Origin: Vibrio sinensis | GTDB lineage: Bacteria > Pseudomonadota > Gammaproteobacteria > Enterobacterales > Vibrionaceae | Assembly (NCBI RefSeq): GCF_003605645.1 | Contig: NZ_QVMU01000006.1 | Span: 62,270-126,269, forward strand | Length of the DNA stretch: 64,000 nucleotides | Direction of reading: 5' to 3' | Part shown: one piece after another, positions 26,502 to 35,382 of the stretch | How the letters are laid out: the number at the start of each line of letters is the position of its first letter | How positions within the stretch are numbered: the stretch's first letter is position 1 | The notes under the pieces: model-generated | The model's database searches: none | What the model saw: only the letters and a program-made list of their open reading frames with translations | What the model was told of the DNA's origin: nothing | Made by a program: the position numbers and the translations under genes

Positions 26502-28880
26502 TTAGTGCGAACTGTTTTCCAATACCTGTTGTAGCTCTGACTCAGATATATCGAGCCCTAACATCTCATTGAACGCAATTGCCATACCACAGAACATGTC
26601 CTCAGCAATCTGTTCCAATTTTGATTGAGCTTCAGTTGAAGATAAACGACTAGCCTCACTAATCATGGCCACGACACGCTCTGTCGCGATTGGATTTTTC
26701 AGTAAATCAACTAGCGTAGAGTCTACTCTGAGCTGCGGATAATATGGAACTGGCACAACATCCACAACGCAGAAAAGTGGTGTATCTTCACTCGATGAGC
26801 CGACAAAAATTGTGTGCTCTCCCGGCGTCGCTAACCATTGTTTGGCTTGCGGATTAAAGTAACAAAAATCAGCCCAGTTCAATGTTAACGTTACTGTTTT
26901 TGTTTCCCCCGGCTCCAAAGCGACTTTCGCAAATGCTTTAAGGGACTTACGTTCACGAGCGTATTCACTTTCAGGGAAACTTAAATAGAGCTGTACCACT
27001 TCCTTGCCAAAACACGCACCAGTATTTTTTACGTCTACTGAGACAGTCAACGACTCATCTTGCTGTAGTTGATTTTGCTGAGCTCTACTATGCTGCGTGG
27101 AATCTAGCGGTAATGAGTTCTGTTTTGAGTCGCCTAAGGAGGTCACTGTCACCTTGCTCATTTCAAAGTGGGTATAGCTCAAACCAAAACCGAACGGAAA
27201 TAGAGGTGTCATATTGCGTTTTTGATAGTAACGGTAACCAACAAATAATCCCTCACTATAAACGTGTTGACCATTTTCTCCAGGGTAACTCAAATACGCT
27301 GGCGTTTCCTCCAAACAATGTGGAACCGTCACGGTCAACTTGCCACTTGGATTGGTGTATCCAAAGAGTACATTCGCTACAGCTCGCCCCATTCCCTGCC
27401 CTGAGAAAAAGGTTTCAACAACCGCTTTGACATTAGCCAACCAAGGCATCACCACCGAATCACTGTTGGATAACACCACCACCAATTCAGGCTGAACCTT
27501 TGCTACAGCTTCAATAAGAGCTTGATGCTGTTCAATAATATCTAAATGGGAACGGTCGCCATTTTCGCCATCTTTACCTACTTCAGTACTTGCAAACAAC
27601 AGCACTATATCCGCTGTTTTAGCCGCCTCTACCGCCTTAGCGAAACTCTCAGCTGAATCTGAGCCACTGATGTAACTTACTTCAAAATCATCGCCAGCGA
27701 GTTCAACTATTTCATCCAATGGAACATCAAGATAATAAGGACGAGTCGTAGCACAACCTGACCCCTGAATAACTGGAGTTTGAGCCGCTTCACCCATCAC
27801 TAGGATGCGTTTATGTTTTTCCACCCTAAGTGGTAATAACGACTGGTCATTTTTTAATAACACAATCGATTCTGACGCAATATGTTGTGCAAGAGCATGA
27901 TGAGAAGCGAAATCGACATTGTGCGTTTTTTCTCTACCAGTGACAGCTTTTTCAACCAGAGTAAGAACTCGCTCACACGCGTTGTCTAAATCGGCTTCGG
28001 TAACGATTTGTTCAGAAATTGCCTGATATAAAGCGCGCTTATCACGGCGACTTTCTGGCATAGCAAGATCGTTCCCCGCTAACAAAGAAGCAGGTCTATC
28101 TTTGACACCATACCAATCTGAAATAACCAAACCATCGTAACCCCATGAATCTCTCAGTACGCTACTCAATAACCATTGATGCTGCGAGGTTTGAACACCG
28201 TTAAGACGATTATATGAAGACATCACAGTCCAAGGGTTTGATTTCTCAATAGCTCGCTTAAAACCCGATAGATAGATTTCTTGTAGGGCTCGCTCTTCAA
28301 TCAACGAATCCATTTCGGTTCGCTTAAATTCAGAGTTGTTCGCGGCAAAGTGTTTTAAACTGGCTCCAACACCATTGTCTTGCATGCCGTTAATCAAGCC
28401 TGCAGCCAGTTCACCACTTACCACAGGATCTTCCGAATAGTACTCATAACCACGGCCAGATAGGGGCGTTCGACGAATATTAATCCCCGGCCCTAACAAC
28501 AGGTCAATGCCATAATGTCGACACTCACTAGCTAAAGCCTGACCCATTTGATACATTAATTCGACATCCCAACTGCATGCCACACTCGAGCCATTTGGAA
28601 AACAAGTCGCCGGCTCAGACAGCCCAAAATAAGATTCCGTTCCATTGAGACCATCTGCTTGCTGGCTAACTACATTAAGAAAATCACTGATGCACCAGTC
28701 TGCCCCCTGCTCTACTTGAGCTCGGTTATAGCGGACACCATAAGTCCCATCTGTCATCGCGATATCTTTTATTCCGAGTTGTTCAAACCCCGTCGTGCGC
28801 CATAATCCTTGACCATGAATCAAATCAACTTTCTGTTCGATCGTCATTGTTTTAAGTAAATCTGAATGTTGTCCTGACAT
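26502..28880 (-). CDS. GH3 beta-glucosidase (792 aa, cytoplasmic)
   Basis: Retaining beta-glucosidase. It has an N-terminal GH3 barrel to about residue 300, a GH3 C-terminal domain near 335-580, and a fibronectin III-like C-terminal domain near 620-720. The nucleophile is probably D255 in GLVISDWYGV; substrate-binding blocks are GRGYEYYSEDP and KHFAANNSE. There is no signal peptide, so it acts on imported disaccharides. The start codon directly follows the symporter stop (TAA-ATG), so uptake and hydrolysis are coupled. The exact linkage cleaved cannot be read; the neighbouring locus suggests beta-1,2- or mixed beta-glucosides. Confidence 0.9.
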   Translation of the reverse strand: MSGQHSDLLKTMTIEQKVDLIHGQGLWRTTGFEQLGIKDIAMTDGTYGVRYNRAQVEQGADWCISDFLNVVSQQADGLNGTESYFGLSEPATCFPNGSSVACSWDVELMYQMGQALASECRHYGIDLLLGPGINIRRTPLSGRGYEYYSEDPVVSGELAAGLINGMQDNGVGASLKHFAANNSEFKRTEMDSLIEERALQEIYLSGFKRAIEKSNPWTVMSSYNRLNGVQTSQHQWLLSSVLRDSWGYDGLVISDWYGVKDRPASLLAGNDLAMPESRRDKRALYQAISEQIVTEADLDNACERVLTLVEKAVTGREKTHNVDFASHHALAQHIASESIVLLKNDQSLLPLRVEKHKRILVMGEAAQTPVIQGSGCATTRPYYLDVPLDEIVELAGDDFEVSYISGSDSAESFAKAVEAAKTADIVLLFASTEVGKDGENGDRSHLDIIEQHQALIEAVAKVQPELVVVLSNSDSVVMPWLANVKAVVETFFSGQGMGRAVANVLFGYTNPSGKLTVTVPHCLEETPAYLSYPGENGQHVYSEGLFVGYRYYQKRNMTPLFPFGFGLSYTHFEMSKVTVTSLGDSKQNSLPLDSTQHSRAQQNQLQQDESLTVSVDVKNTGACFGKEVVQLYLSFPESEYARERKSLKAFAKVALEPGETKTVTLTLNWADFCYFNPQAKQWLATPGEHTIFVGSSSEDTPLFCVVDVVPVPYYPQLRVDSTLVDLLKNPIATERVVAMISEASRLSSTEAQSKLEQIAEDMFCGMAIAFNEMLGLDISESELQQVLENSSH

Positions 28881-30248
28881 TTACGCAGTCTCACTATTTA
28901 ACTGGAGTTTTTTCAATTGGATCTGTTGAATCATGTCACGATACTGATGTTCATCGATTTGATAGAAGCGAATAAAAACAATACTGACAATAAATAAGAC
29001 CGCCGGGATCACTGTCATCATCAAATTAATCCCGTTTACGGCTTCCGCTGAAATAGTCTCTGATGAATAACCGTAATATTGCAGTAACCAACCCGCTAAA
29101 CCGCCGCCAATCGCCATTGCAATCTTAGTAATAAAGTTAAAGTAACCGTAAATAGCCCCTTCAGCGCGAACCTGTGTCTTCCACTCTGAGTACTCAACAG
29201 TATCTGCCACCATTGACCACATCACGACAAAATTAATCGCTAACGCTACGCTGTATACACACACGCAAGCCATAATGAGCATAAGATTAGATGGGTCAAT
29301 CGTATATTGAATTGCAAGCGCCCCAGCGCCAAGTGGAAGAGTAAACAGAGCCAAACGTTTCTTTCCGATCCAATCAACTAAGCGACCTGCTATCACCGTA
29401 CCAGCTGCATAAGCGGCAGTTTGTACAAAAAAGAAGCTGCCAATAAACCCGCTGTCGTTCAACACGTAGTTGATGTAATAAATCGCGACCGCCATCCATA
29501 AGGTATACGTAATGTAGACAAAGGTTGTGTAAGCCGACAAAAAGTGCAGTGGCATGTTCAACTTCACTGATGAAATCAATGAAGAAAGAGATGGTGTTTG
29601 AGCCACTTCCACCACTTCAATACGTTCTTTGGTGTAACCAAAACAGGCCAAAAATAAAAACGTCGCTAACAAAGCAAATATACTCGCAGCAAACACGTAG
29701 CCGTCACTCGGCTCAACAAACATGCCAACGAACACTTCAGCTTGAGTTGATACTAATAAATAACCAAGAATCGCGAGAGTAAATCGATATACCGATAGAG
29801 AGGCACGAGAACCCTCATGCTGAGTCAACATATTAGTCATCGCTGAATATGGTGTATTAACCGCGGTATAAGCAATGCAATATAAAGTGTAGGAAATCAA
29901 CGCGTACGCAAATTTGTAATCGGTATCAATTGCGGTAAAACAGATGACTGTTAACACACCAAGAGGAATAGAACCATAGAGTAAATACGGTCTCAGCTTG
30001 CCATGTTTAGTCTGTGTCTTATCAATAAAATAACCGACCAATAGATTAAATATCGCATCAACAACCCGTGCGATAACAAAGATCAAACTCGCTTGAGCCG
30101 CTGTTAACCCATAAATATCAGTATAAAAATACAATAAAAATAACGACACAAACCCAAACGATAAATTGGACGCCAAATCGCCAAGTCCATAAGCGAACTT
30201 CTCTTTTCTTCCGACAACAACATAGCTGTCAGCCTGCGGAGTAGACAT
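28881..30248 (-). CDS. GPH-family sugar:cation symporter (MFS)
   Basis: Inner-membrane symporter of 455 residues with twelve predicted helices, in the glycoside-pentoside-hexuronide family (melibiose/XylP type). It begins with KFAYGLGDLASNLSFGFVSLFLLYFYTD, the hallmark N-terminal helix, and later has GYFIDKTQTKHGKLRPYLLYG in the loop between helices 2 and 3. It is first in a unit of symporter, GH3 and AraC. AAGGAAT is the ribosome site. It probably imports a beta-glucoside disaccharide in parallel to the ABC system downstream. Confidence 0.9.
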   Translation of the reverse strand: MSTPQADSYVVVGRKEKFAYGLGDLASNLSFGFVSLFLLYFYTDIYGLTAAQASLIFVIARVVDAIFNLLVGYFIDKTQTKHGKLRPYLLYGSIPLGVLTVICFTAIDTDYKFAYALISYTLYCIAYTAVNTPYSAMTNMLTQHEGSRASLSVYRFTLAILGYLLVSTQAEVFVGMFVEPSDGYVFAASIFALLATFLFLACFGYTKERIEVVEVAQTPSLSSLISSVKLNMPLHFLSAYTTFVYITYTLWMAVAIYYINYVLNDSGFIGSFFFVQTAAYAAGTVIAGRLVDWIGKKRLALFTLPLGAGALAIQYTIDPSNLMLIMACVCVYSVALAINFVVMWSMVADTVEYSEWKTQVRAEGAIYGYFNFITKIAMAIGGGLAGWLLQYYGYSSETISAEAVNGINLMMTVIPAVLFIVSIVFIRFYQIDEHQYRDMIQQIQLKKLQLNSETA

Positions 30249-30378
30249 TGTTTATTCCTTCAATTAACTAACTCTGCCCATTATATGAATCAGCTAATTT
30301 CACGCTTGGCACTAATTGACTGGATTATTACTACTATTTGCTTTCGTTGTAAAACGTGAACAAGCGCAAAGTCGCCTT

Positions 30379-30393
30379 ATGGTTCAAAACCAT
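30379..30393. promoter_or_regulatory. Small inverted repeat in the symporter/DUF3010 divergent region
   Basis: ATGGTT-CAA-AACCAT is a perfect 6-bp-arm dyad about 130 bp upstream of the symporter start. It might be an AraC-type or other operator; there is no second copy to support it. Confidence 0.25.
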
Positions 30394-30525
30394 GACAAAA
30401 ATCGTTTTCGCTTCACAAGTAAAAGTACTCAGTATGAGGTTAATTGAGAGAAAAGGATGCCTTTAGACTAGGCGTAGTGTATAAAGCCGCTATAATGCTC
30501 GGGTAAAAAATGAAAAGGTAAGAAC

Positions 30526-30951
30526 ATGAAAATTTGTGGTGTTGAGCTAAAAGGTAATGACGCAGTCATCTGTCTGCTTTCTCTGTCTGAAAGTGTATTT
30601 CATATCTCTGACTGTCGCGTATCAAAACTGTCAGTAACGAACGGAAATGACACTCAGAGCATGAGAGATTTTCAATTTTCTTTCGCTAAGCTGATGGCTG
30701 ACTACCAAATTGATAAAGTAGTAATTCGTCAACGCCAAACGAAAGGCAAATTTGCAGGTGGTGGTTTTGGCTTTAAGCTAGAAGCAGCAATCCAATTGAT
30801 TGATGGCCTAGATGTCACTGTTGTGCCACCAGCCGATCTAAAAGAAAGTCTAAAACGTAACCCGCTAATGATTAAGTTCAAAGAAACGGGTCTTAAGCAA
30901 TACCAAGAAGAAGCTTTTAATACAGCTTACGCTTGTCTGCATATGCGTTAA
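30526..30951 (+). CDS. DUF3010 family protein
   Basis: Conserved small cytoplasmic protein of 141 residues, widespread in vibrios and relatives, without known function. The N-terminus MKICGVELKGNDAVICLL and the block DKVVIRQRQTKGKFAGGGFGFKLEAA suggest an RNase H/RuvC-like fold; that is only a resemblance. AAGG precedes the ATG. It stands alone on the plus strand inside the carbohydrate region and is probably unrelated to sugar use. Confidence 0.8.
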   Translation: MKICGVELKGNDAVICLLSLSESVFHISDCRVSKLSVTNGNDTQSMRDFQFSFAKLMADYQIDKVVIRQRQTKGKFAGGGFGFKLEAAIQLIDGLDVTVVPPADLKESLKRNPLMIKFKETGLKQYQEEAFNTAYACLHMR

Positions 30952-30955
30952 TAGT

Positions 30956-30988
30956 AAAAAGGCCTGCTCATCATTAATGGGCAGGCCT
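30956..30988. terminator. Bidirectional terminator between DUF3010 gene and GH3 operon end
   Basis: AGGCCTGC and GCAGGCCT form an 8-bp GC-rich stem. On the minus strand it is followed by TTTTTAC, so it ends the long ABC-GH3 transcript; on the plus strand the T run is weak. Confidence 0.8.
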
Positions 30989-31009
30989 GATCTTATTCTC
31001 TATTATACG

Positions 31010-33166
31010 TTACGATGATACCGTCACGGTCTGATAAAGCTCCGCTTCTGAATCACCTCCAACATACACAAATAGTTTTCCCATCTCTTGAGTAAAGCAG
31101 GATTCAATTCCGTAGTAAGACATATCTTGAGGGGAAATAACGAATTCTACTCGCTGAGTTTCACCCGCTAACAGACTCACTTTTTGGAACGCTTTAAGTT
31201 CTCTTCTCGGACGAGTTGTCGATGTCCCCGTTTGCGCCAAATAGCATTGCACCGTCTCTTGACCTTCATTTTGGCTGTAATTTGTCACTTCTACAGAAAA
31301 CGTTAAGTTTTCGCCAAGACGAATATTCGTCTCACATTGCAAAGCACCGTAACTAAACTGGCTGTAGCTCAAACCAAAACCAAATGGGTATAAAGGGCTT
31401 TCGAAGCAATCTTTATACGGTTGATATTCTTGGTATGCGCGCATTTTTCCCAATATTTTTCGTGCATAGTACATTGGAATCTGTCCAGTACTACGAGGAA
31501 CTGTCATCGCCAGTTTCCCTGATGGATTTGTCAAACCGTAGATCACACGAGCCACCGCATTTCCGGTCTGTGTACCACTTTGCCAAGCATAGATTAACGC
31601 ATCCGCATACTGCTCAATAGCTGGTGATGGTACAGGACGCCCAGTACACTGAACCACGACTAAAGGTTTACCAACACGGCCAATCGCTTCAATCATCGCT
31701 TCTTGACCCGCAGGTAAGGCTAATTCAGCAATATTGCGCGCTTCTCCCGTACGACGATGGCTTTCTCCTACACACAAAACAACTACATCCGCGCGATGTG
31801 CACATTCAACCATCTCATCAGTAAACGCCGCATTATCAGTAATGATTTTATTTTGTTTTGACGCACAACGTAGTCCATCAATAATGGAAACCACATCGTT
31901 TTCATCACCATCAAGACACCAAGAACCTAAATGCTGACGCTGCGAACTAGCGTGGGGGCCAATCACCGCAACGGTCAATCCACTGTCTCTCAATGGCAAG
32001 CATTGTGATTGATTTTTTAATAACACCAAACTTTGCTCAGCTAAAGACAAGGCTAACTCACTATGCTCTGGCTTACCTAAAACTTCTTTATGTTGCTCAG
32101 GGTCAACGTATGGTCGCTCAAACAACCCCGCTTTAAATTTCGTAGCCAATACGCGACTAACCGCATCATCAATGAAAGCAAGCAATTCAGGATCAGTTGA
32201 AACAAGCACTTCAAGGTGATCATCGTAAGCTTCATGAGTCATGGCCATATCCACTCCGGCTCGCAACGCCAACGCTGCCGCCGATTTAGCGTCACTCGCG
32301 ACGCCAAAATACTCAAGATCAGAGATCGAACCCCAGTCACTAACAACCATGCCGGAAAAAGCTTGCTGGTTTTTAAGCCAATCTCGGAGGAGCGCACGAG
32401 ACCCGGAAACGGGAGTTCCTCCAAGGTCATTAAAACCAGACATGATCGTGGCGACACCAGCATCAATTGCCGCCGAAAAAGGGGGTAAGTAGATATTATG
32501 TAGGCTGTTTTCGCTAATTTCAGTGGTATCGTAATCACGACCGCCTTCTGAAGCACCATAACCGACAAAATGTTTCGCACAAGCAATCAGCCTATCCGAT
32601 TTCGCAGGATCATCACCTTGAAAACCGCGAACAACTGCGCGAGCCATTTGGCTAGTCAAAAAAGGGTCCTCTCCTGAACTTTCAATAACTCGCCCCCAAC
32701 GAGGATCTCGCACAATGTCGAGCATTGGGGCGAAAGTCCAATGAATCCCCAGTGAAGCTGCTTCTGCTGCAATCGCAGTATACGCTCGTTCAACTAATTC
32801 AGGATTCCAAGAGCATGCCTGTGCCAATGGGATAGGTAACACTGTTTTTTGACCGTAAATGACATCGCGAGCGAAAATAATAGGAATACCTAGACGGCTT
32901 TCTTCTACTGCCACTCTTTGAATTTCATTAAGCTGAACCGGATCCACAGTTTCACCAGGAGCATTTCCCGCCCAAGCCGTATCGGCTAAGATTCGAGAGC
33001 CCCAACCTCCTTGACGAATTTTGTCTAGGTACGCTGCTTTATTTTGATCATAATCACTCATGGGAGACTGGCATAACTGGCCAATTTTCTCTAGCAAAGT
33101 CATACGTCCCAGCAAATCACTAACTCGTTCAGTTATCGTCAATGAGGTATTTCTATAATTAGCCAA
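31010..33166 (-). CDS. GH3 beta-glucosidase, BglX-like (718 aa)
   Basis: Glycoside hydrolase family 3 enzyme with barrel, C-terminal GH3 domain and fibronectin III-like tail (YYARKILGKMR, then FGFGLSYSQFSYG). The nucleophile is probably D277 in GMVVSDWGSISD, and GRVIESSGEDPF is the substrate-binding block. No signal peptide is seen, unlike periplasmic BglX, so it would act in the cytoplasm. The start is a TTG at 33166 with GGAG nine bases before it; the nearest in-frame ATG would remove 21 conserved residues. It is last in the ABC operon, as in known sophoro-oligosaccharide operons. Confidence 0.88.
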   Translation of the reverse strand: MANYRNTSLTITERVSDLLGRMTLLEKIGQLCQSPMSDYDQNKAAYLDKIRQGGWGSRILADTAWAGNAPGETVDPVQLNEIQRVAVEESRLGIPIIFARDVIYGQKTVLPIPLAQACSWNPELVERAYTAIAAEAASLGIHWTFAPMLDIVRDPRWGRVIESSGEDPFLTSQMARAVVRGFQGDDPAKSDRLIACAKHFVGYGASEGGRDYDTTEISENSLHNIYLPPFSAAIDAGVATIMSGFNDLGGTPVSGSRALLRDWLKNQQAFSGMVVSDWGSISDLEYFGVASDAKSAAALALRAGVDMAMTHEAYDDHLEVLVSTDPELLAFIDDAVSRVLATKFKAGLFERPYVDPEQHKEVLGKPEHSELALSLAEQSLVLLKNQSQCLPLRDSGLTVAVIGPHASSQRQHLGSWCLDGDENDVVSIIDGLRCASKQNKIITDNAAFTDEMVECAHRADVVVLCVGESHRRTGEARNIAELALPAGQEAMIEAIGRVGKPLVVVQCTGRPVPSPAIEQYADALIYAWQSGTQTGNAVARVIYGLTNPSGKLAMTVPRSTGQIPMYYARKILGKMRAYQEYQPYKDCFESPLYPFGFGLSYSQFSYGALQCETNIRLGENLTFSVEVTNYSQNEGQETVQCYLAQTGTSTTRPRRELKAFQKVSLLAGETQRVEFVISPQDMSYYGIESCFTQEMGKLFVYVGGDSEAELYQTVTVSS

Positions 33167-33172
33167 AGGACA

Positions 33173-33658
33173 TCACTCCAAATTATCTTGTCGTTGGTAA
33201 TACGGAAATGCTTCAACTAAAAATTCAGTCATTTCCTTAAACAGATCATTTTGACCATTTTGACTAGCCAAGAGACGGACTTGGTCTGCAACTTCTGGTA
33301 CGTAACGAGTATCAAGCTCGACATAAATTTGAATAAACTCTTCAAGTTCCTTAGCATTCAAATTGGCCATGACTTTCGCTGGCATCATCTGCGAGCGATA
33401 GTAAAAATCGGGTTTTGGCCCAATTAACGTACCTTCCCATGTTTCGATAACTTGCTGATAACCGCCTAAATACGTATCGCCCTTGCGTAGTTCCAGCTTA
33501 TTCATTCCTTTTAAAGATGTGGTGTAGTTACCCATCTGGAATTGCTGCTGTGCAAATTGATAATAACTTTCAGATAGTTGATAAGCTTTCAACCACGCTG
33601 AAGCGTAAGCAACCAAAACTAACCCAGCAAAAACTAACCACTTTATTCCCTTCGCCAT
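33173..33658 (-). CDS. Unknown single-pass membrane protein in the ABC importer operon
   Basis: A 161-residue protein of unrecognised family. An N-terminal hydrophobic helix (KWLVFAGLVLVAYASAWL) is followed by a helical, TPR-like region (YYQFAQQQFQMGNYTTSLKGM) and an acidic tail. Probably an inner-membrane protein with its bulk in the periplasm. The ATG overlaps the permease stop (TAATG), so it is made with the importer. Its last codons hold the ribosome site of the GH3 gene. It could be an accessory subunit of the importer; no function can be assigned. Confidence 0.75.
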   Translation of the reverse strand: MAKGIKWLVFAGLVLVAYASAWLKAYQLSESYYQFAQQQFQMGNYTTSLKGMNKLELRKGDTYLGGYQQVIETWEGTLIGPKPDFYYRSQMMPAKVMANLNAKELEEFIQIYVELDTRYVPEVADQVRLLASQNGQNDLFKEMTEFLVEAFPYYQRQDNLE

Positions 33659-34479
33659 TATTTCACCCCTACCCCTGTGAACGCTTTGATGAAGTTTTTC
33701 TGTAAACAGAAGAAAACAATAACGACAGGTACCGCTATCATGGTCGTCATTGCCCACAATTGTTCTAGATTCGTTCCCGGAACCTCAGTCTGGAAGTTAT
33801 ACAATGCCAACTGCAAGGTCATTAACGACTCATCTCGTACATATAAGAGCGGCCCCATAAAATCATTCCATGCACCCATAAACGTTAAAATACCGACGGT
33901 TGCTAACGCAGGACGTAACATTGGTAGCACTATTTTCCTGAAAATACGTATCTCACTAGCACCATCAATTCGAGCTGCCTCTAAATAGGCATTATCAATT
34001 TGTTTCATAAATTGGACGAGTAAAAAGATATTGTAAGCACTGATCGCACCTGGAATGATGAGAACCCGGTAGGTGTTAATCCAGTTCCATTCATACATCA
34101 TCATATATGTGGGAATCGTAAATAATACTGCGGGGATCATCATTGAACCCAAAATAACTTTCAACCAAAATTCACGACCAGGTAAATTTGTTTTTACAAT
34201 GGCATACGCTACCATTGATGAAAATAATGTATTTAAAAAAGTCACTGAAACAGAAATGAATATTGTATTAGCAAAAACTCTAATTAAATTTACCGAGTTG
34301 AAAATCTCTATATACCCATTCAACGACCAACTCGTTGGTAAACTGTTTGGAGAGTGCATTATCTCAGGCCCAGTTTTGAATGAGTTAATCACCATATAGA
34401 AAAATGGGTACATAACGAGCAGTGCAGCAACAATCAAAGTTCCATATATCAGTACAAGTTTATGTTTTTTCATATCCAT
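33658..34479 (-). CDS. CUT1 sugar ABC transporter permease (MalG-like)
   Basis: Inner-membrane permease of 273 residues with six helices. The EAA loop reads EAARIDGASEIRIFRKIVLP and a MalG-like C-terminus follows. GGAAG lies eight bases before the ATG. It follows the MalF-like permease after two bases and overlaps the unknown gene by one base. Partner of the permease, binding protein and ATPase of this locus; predicted cargo is short beta-1,2-gluco-oligosaccharides. Confidence 0.93.
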   Translation of the reverse strand: MDMKKHKLVLIYGTLIVAALLVMYPFFYMVINSFKTGPEIMHSPNSLPTSWSLNGYIEIFNSVNLIRVFANTIFISVSVTFLNTLFSSMVAYAIVKTNLPGREFWLKVILGSMMIPAVLFTIPTYMMMYEWNWINTYRVLIIPGAISAYNIFLLVQFMKQIDNAYLEAARIDGASEIRIFRKIVLPMLRPALATVGILTFMGAWNDFMGPLLYVRDESLMTLQLALYNFQTEVPGTNLEQLWAMTTMIAVPVVIVFFCLQKNFIKAFTGVGVK

Positions 34480-34481
34480 AA

Positions 34482-35357
34482 CTAATCTTCCTTACTCGTG
34501 ATTTTTAACTGCATCATCGTAAGCAAATAGATCACAGCGGCGAGCATCAAACCTATTGTCGAAGCTTCACCCATCTTCATTTGTTCAAAACCTGTTTGGT
34601 AAAGGTATAACACTGGTGTCAGCGCTGACTGATAAGGGCCACCACTTAAGTCAAAATTCATAAACACTTCGATAAACATCTGTAATCCATTGATGATATT
34701 CATGGTCATAACAAAAATAATCTGCGGCATGATCATAGGAAGTGTAATTTTTTTAGTTTTTCGCCACCAAGACGCGCCATCAATATCCGCAGCTTCAAAA
34801 AGCGAACGGTCGATACTCGCGATCCCTCCAAGGAAAATGATCATTTGAACACCAAACCACTTCCATGCACTAAATACTGCAATGATTGGCATTGGTAACC
34901 ATTGCTCAAACTTCCAGAATACAGGCTCAGCTAAAACATGAGAGTTTACTAATGAACTCTGAATTGGGCCTGCTGGGCCGGCAATAAAGTCAAAAATAAC
35001 CATAGCAACCGTAATCGATGTGATCACAGGTATAAACATGACAGTTCGGAAAAAGCTAGCCATGAATTTAACTTCATTCAGGAGCAATGCTAACCCTAAA
35101 CCAATACCGAAACTTAAAAATACAAAAATCACCTGATTAAAAAGAACATTGAAAAGTGATTTCCAAAACAAAACATCAAATATAACACCTAGCCAGTTTG
35201 CAAAACCAACAAACGATGTATTCTCCGGCATCAATATATTCACACTCAAGAAACTACTCTCAAATGAAAGGAAAAATGGATACATTAAGAACACAACGAA
35301 ATATATTATCCACGGCGCAAGGAAAACATACCCCATTAAGAGATTATTTCTTTTCAT
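34482..35357 (-). CDS. CUT1 sugar ABC transporter permease (MalF-like)
   Basis: Inner-membrane permease of 291 residues with six helices. The N-terminus MKRNNLLMGYVFLAPWIIYF is standard for this family, and the EAA loop is EAADIDGASWWRKTKKITLP. It lies 25 bp after the binding-protein gene and forms the translocation pore with the MalG-like protein. Confidence 0.93.
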   Translation of the reverse strand: MKRNNLLMGYVFLAPWIIYFVVFLMYPFFLSFESSFLSVNILMPENTSFVGFANWLGVIFDVLFWKSLFNVLFNQVIFVFLSFGIGLGLALLLNEVKFMASFFRTVMFIPVITSITVAMVIFDFIAGPAGPIQSSLVNSHVLAEPVFWKFEQWLPMPIIAVFSAWKWFGVQMIIFLGGIASIDRSLFEAADIDGASWWRKTKKITLPMIMPQIIFVMTMNIINGLQMFIEVFMNFDLSGGPYQSALTPVLYLYQTGFEQMKMGEASTIGLMLAAVIYLLTMMQLKITSKED

Positions 35358-35382
35358 ATAAATACCACTTCAAAATTATATA

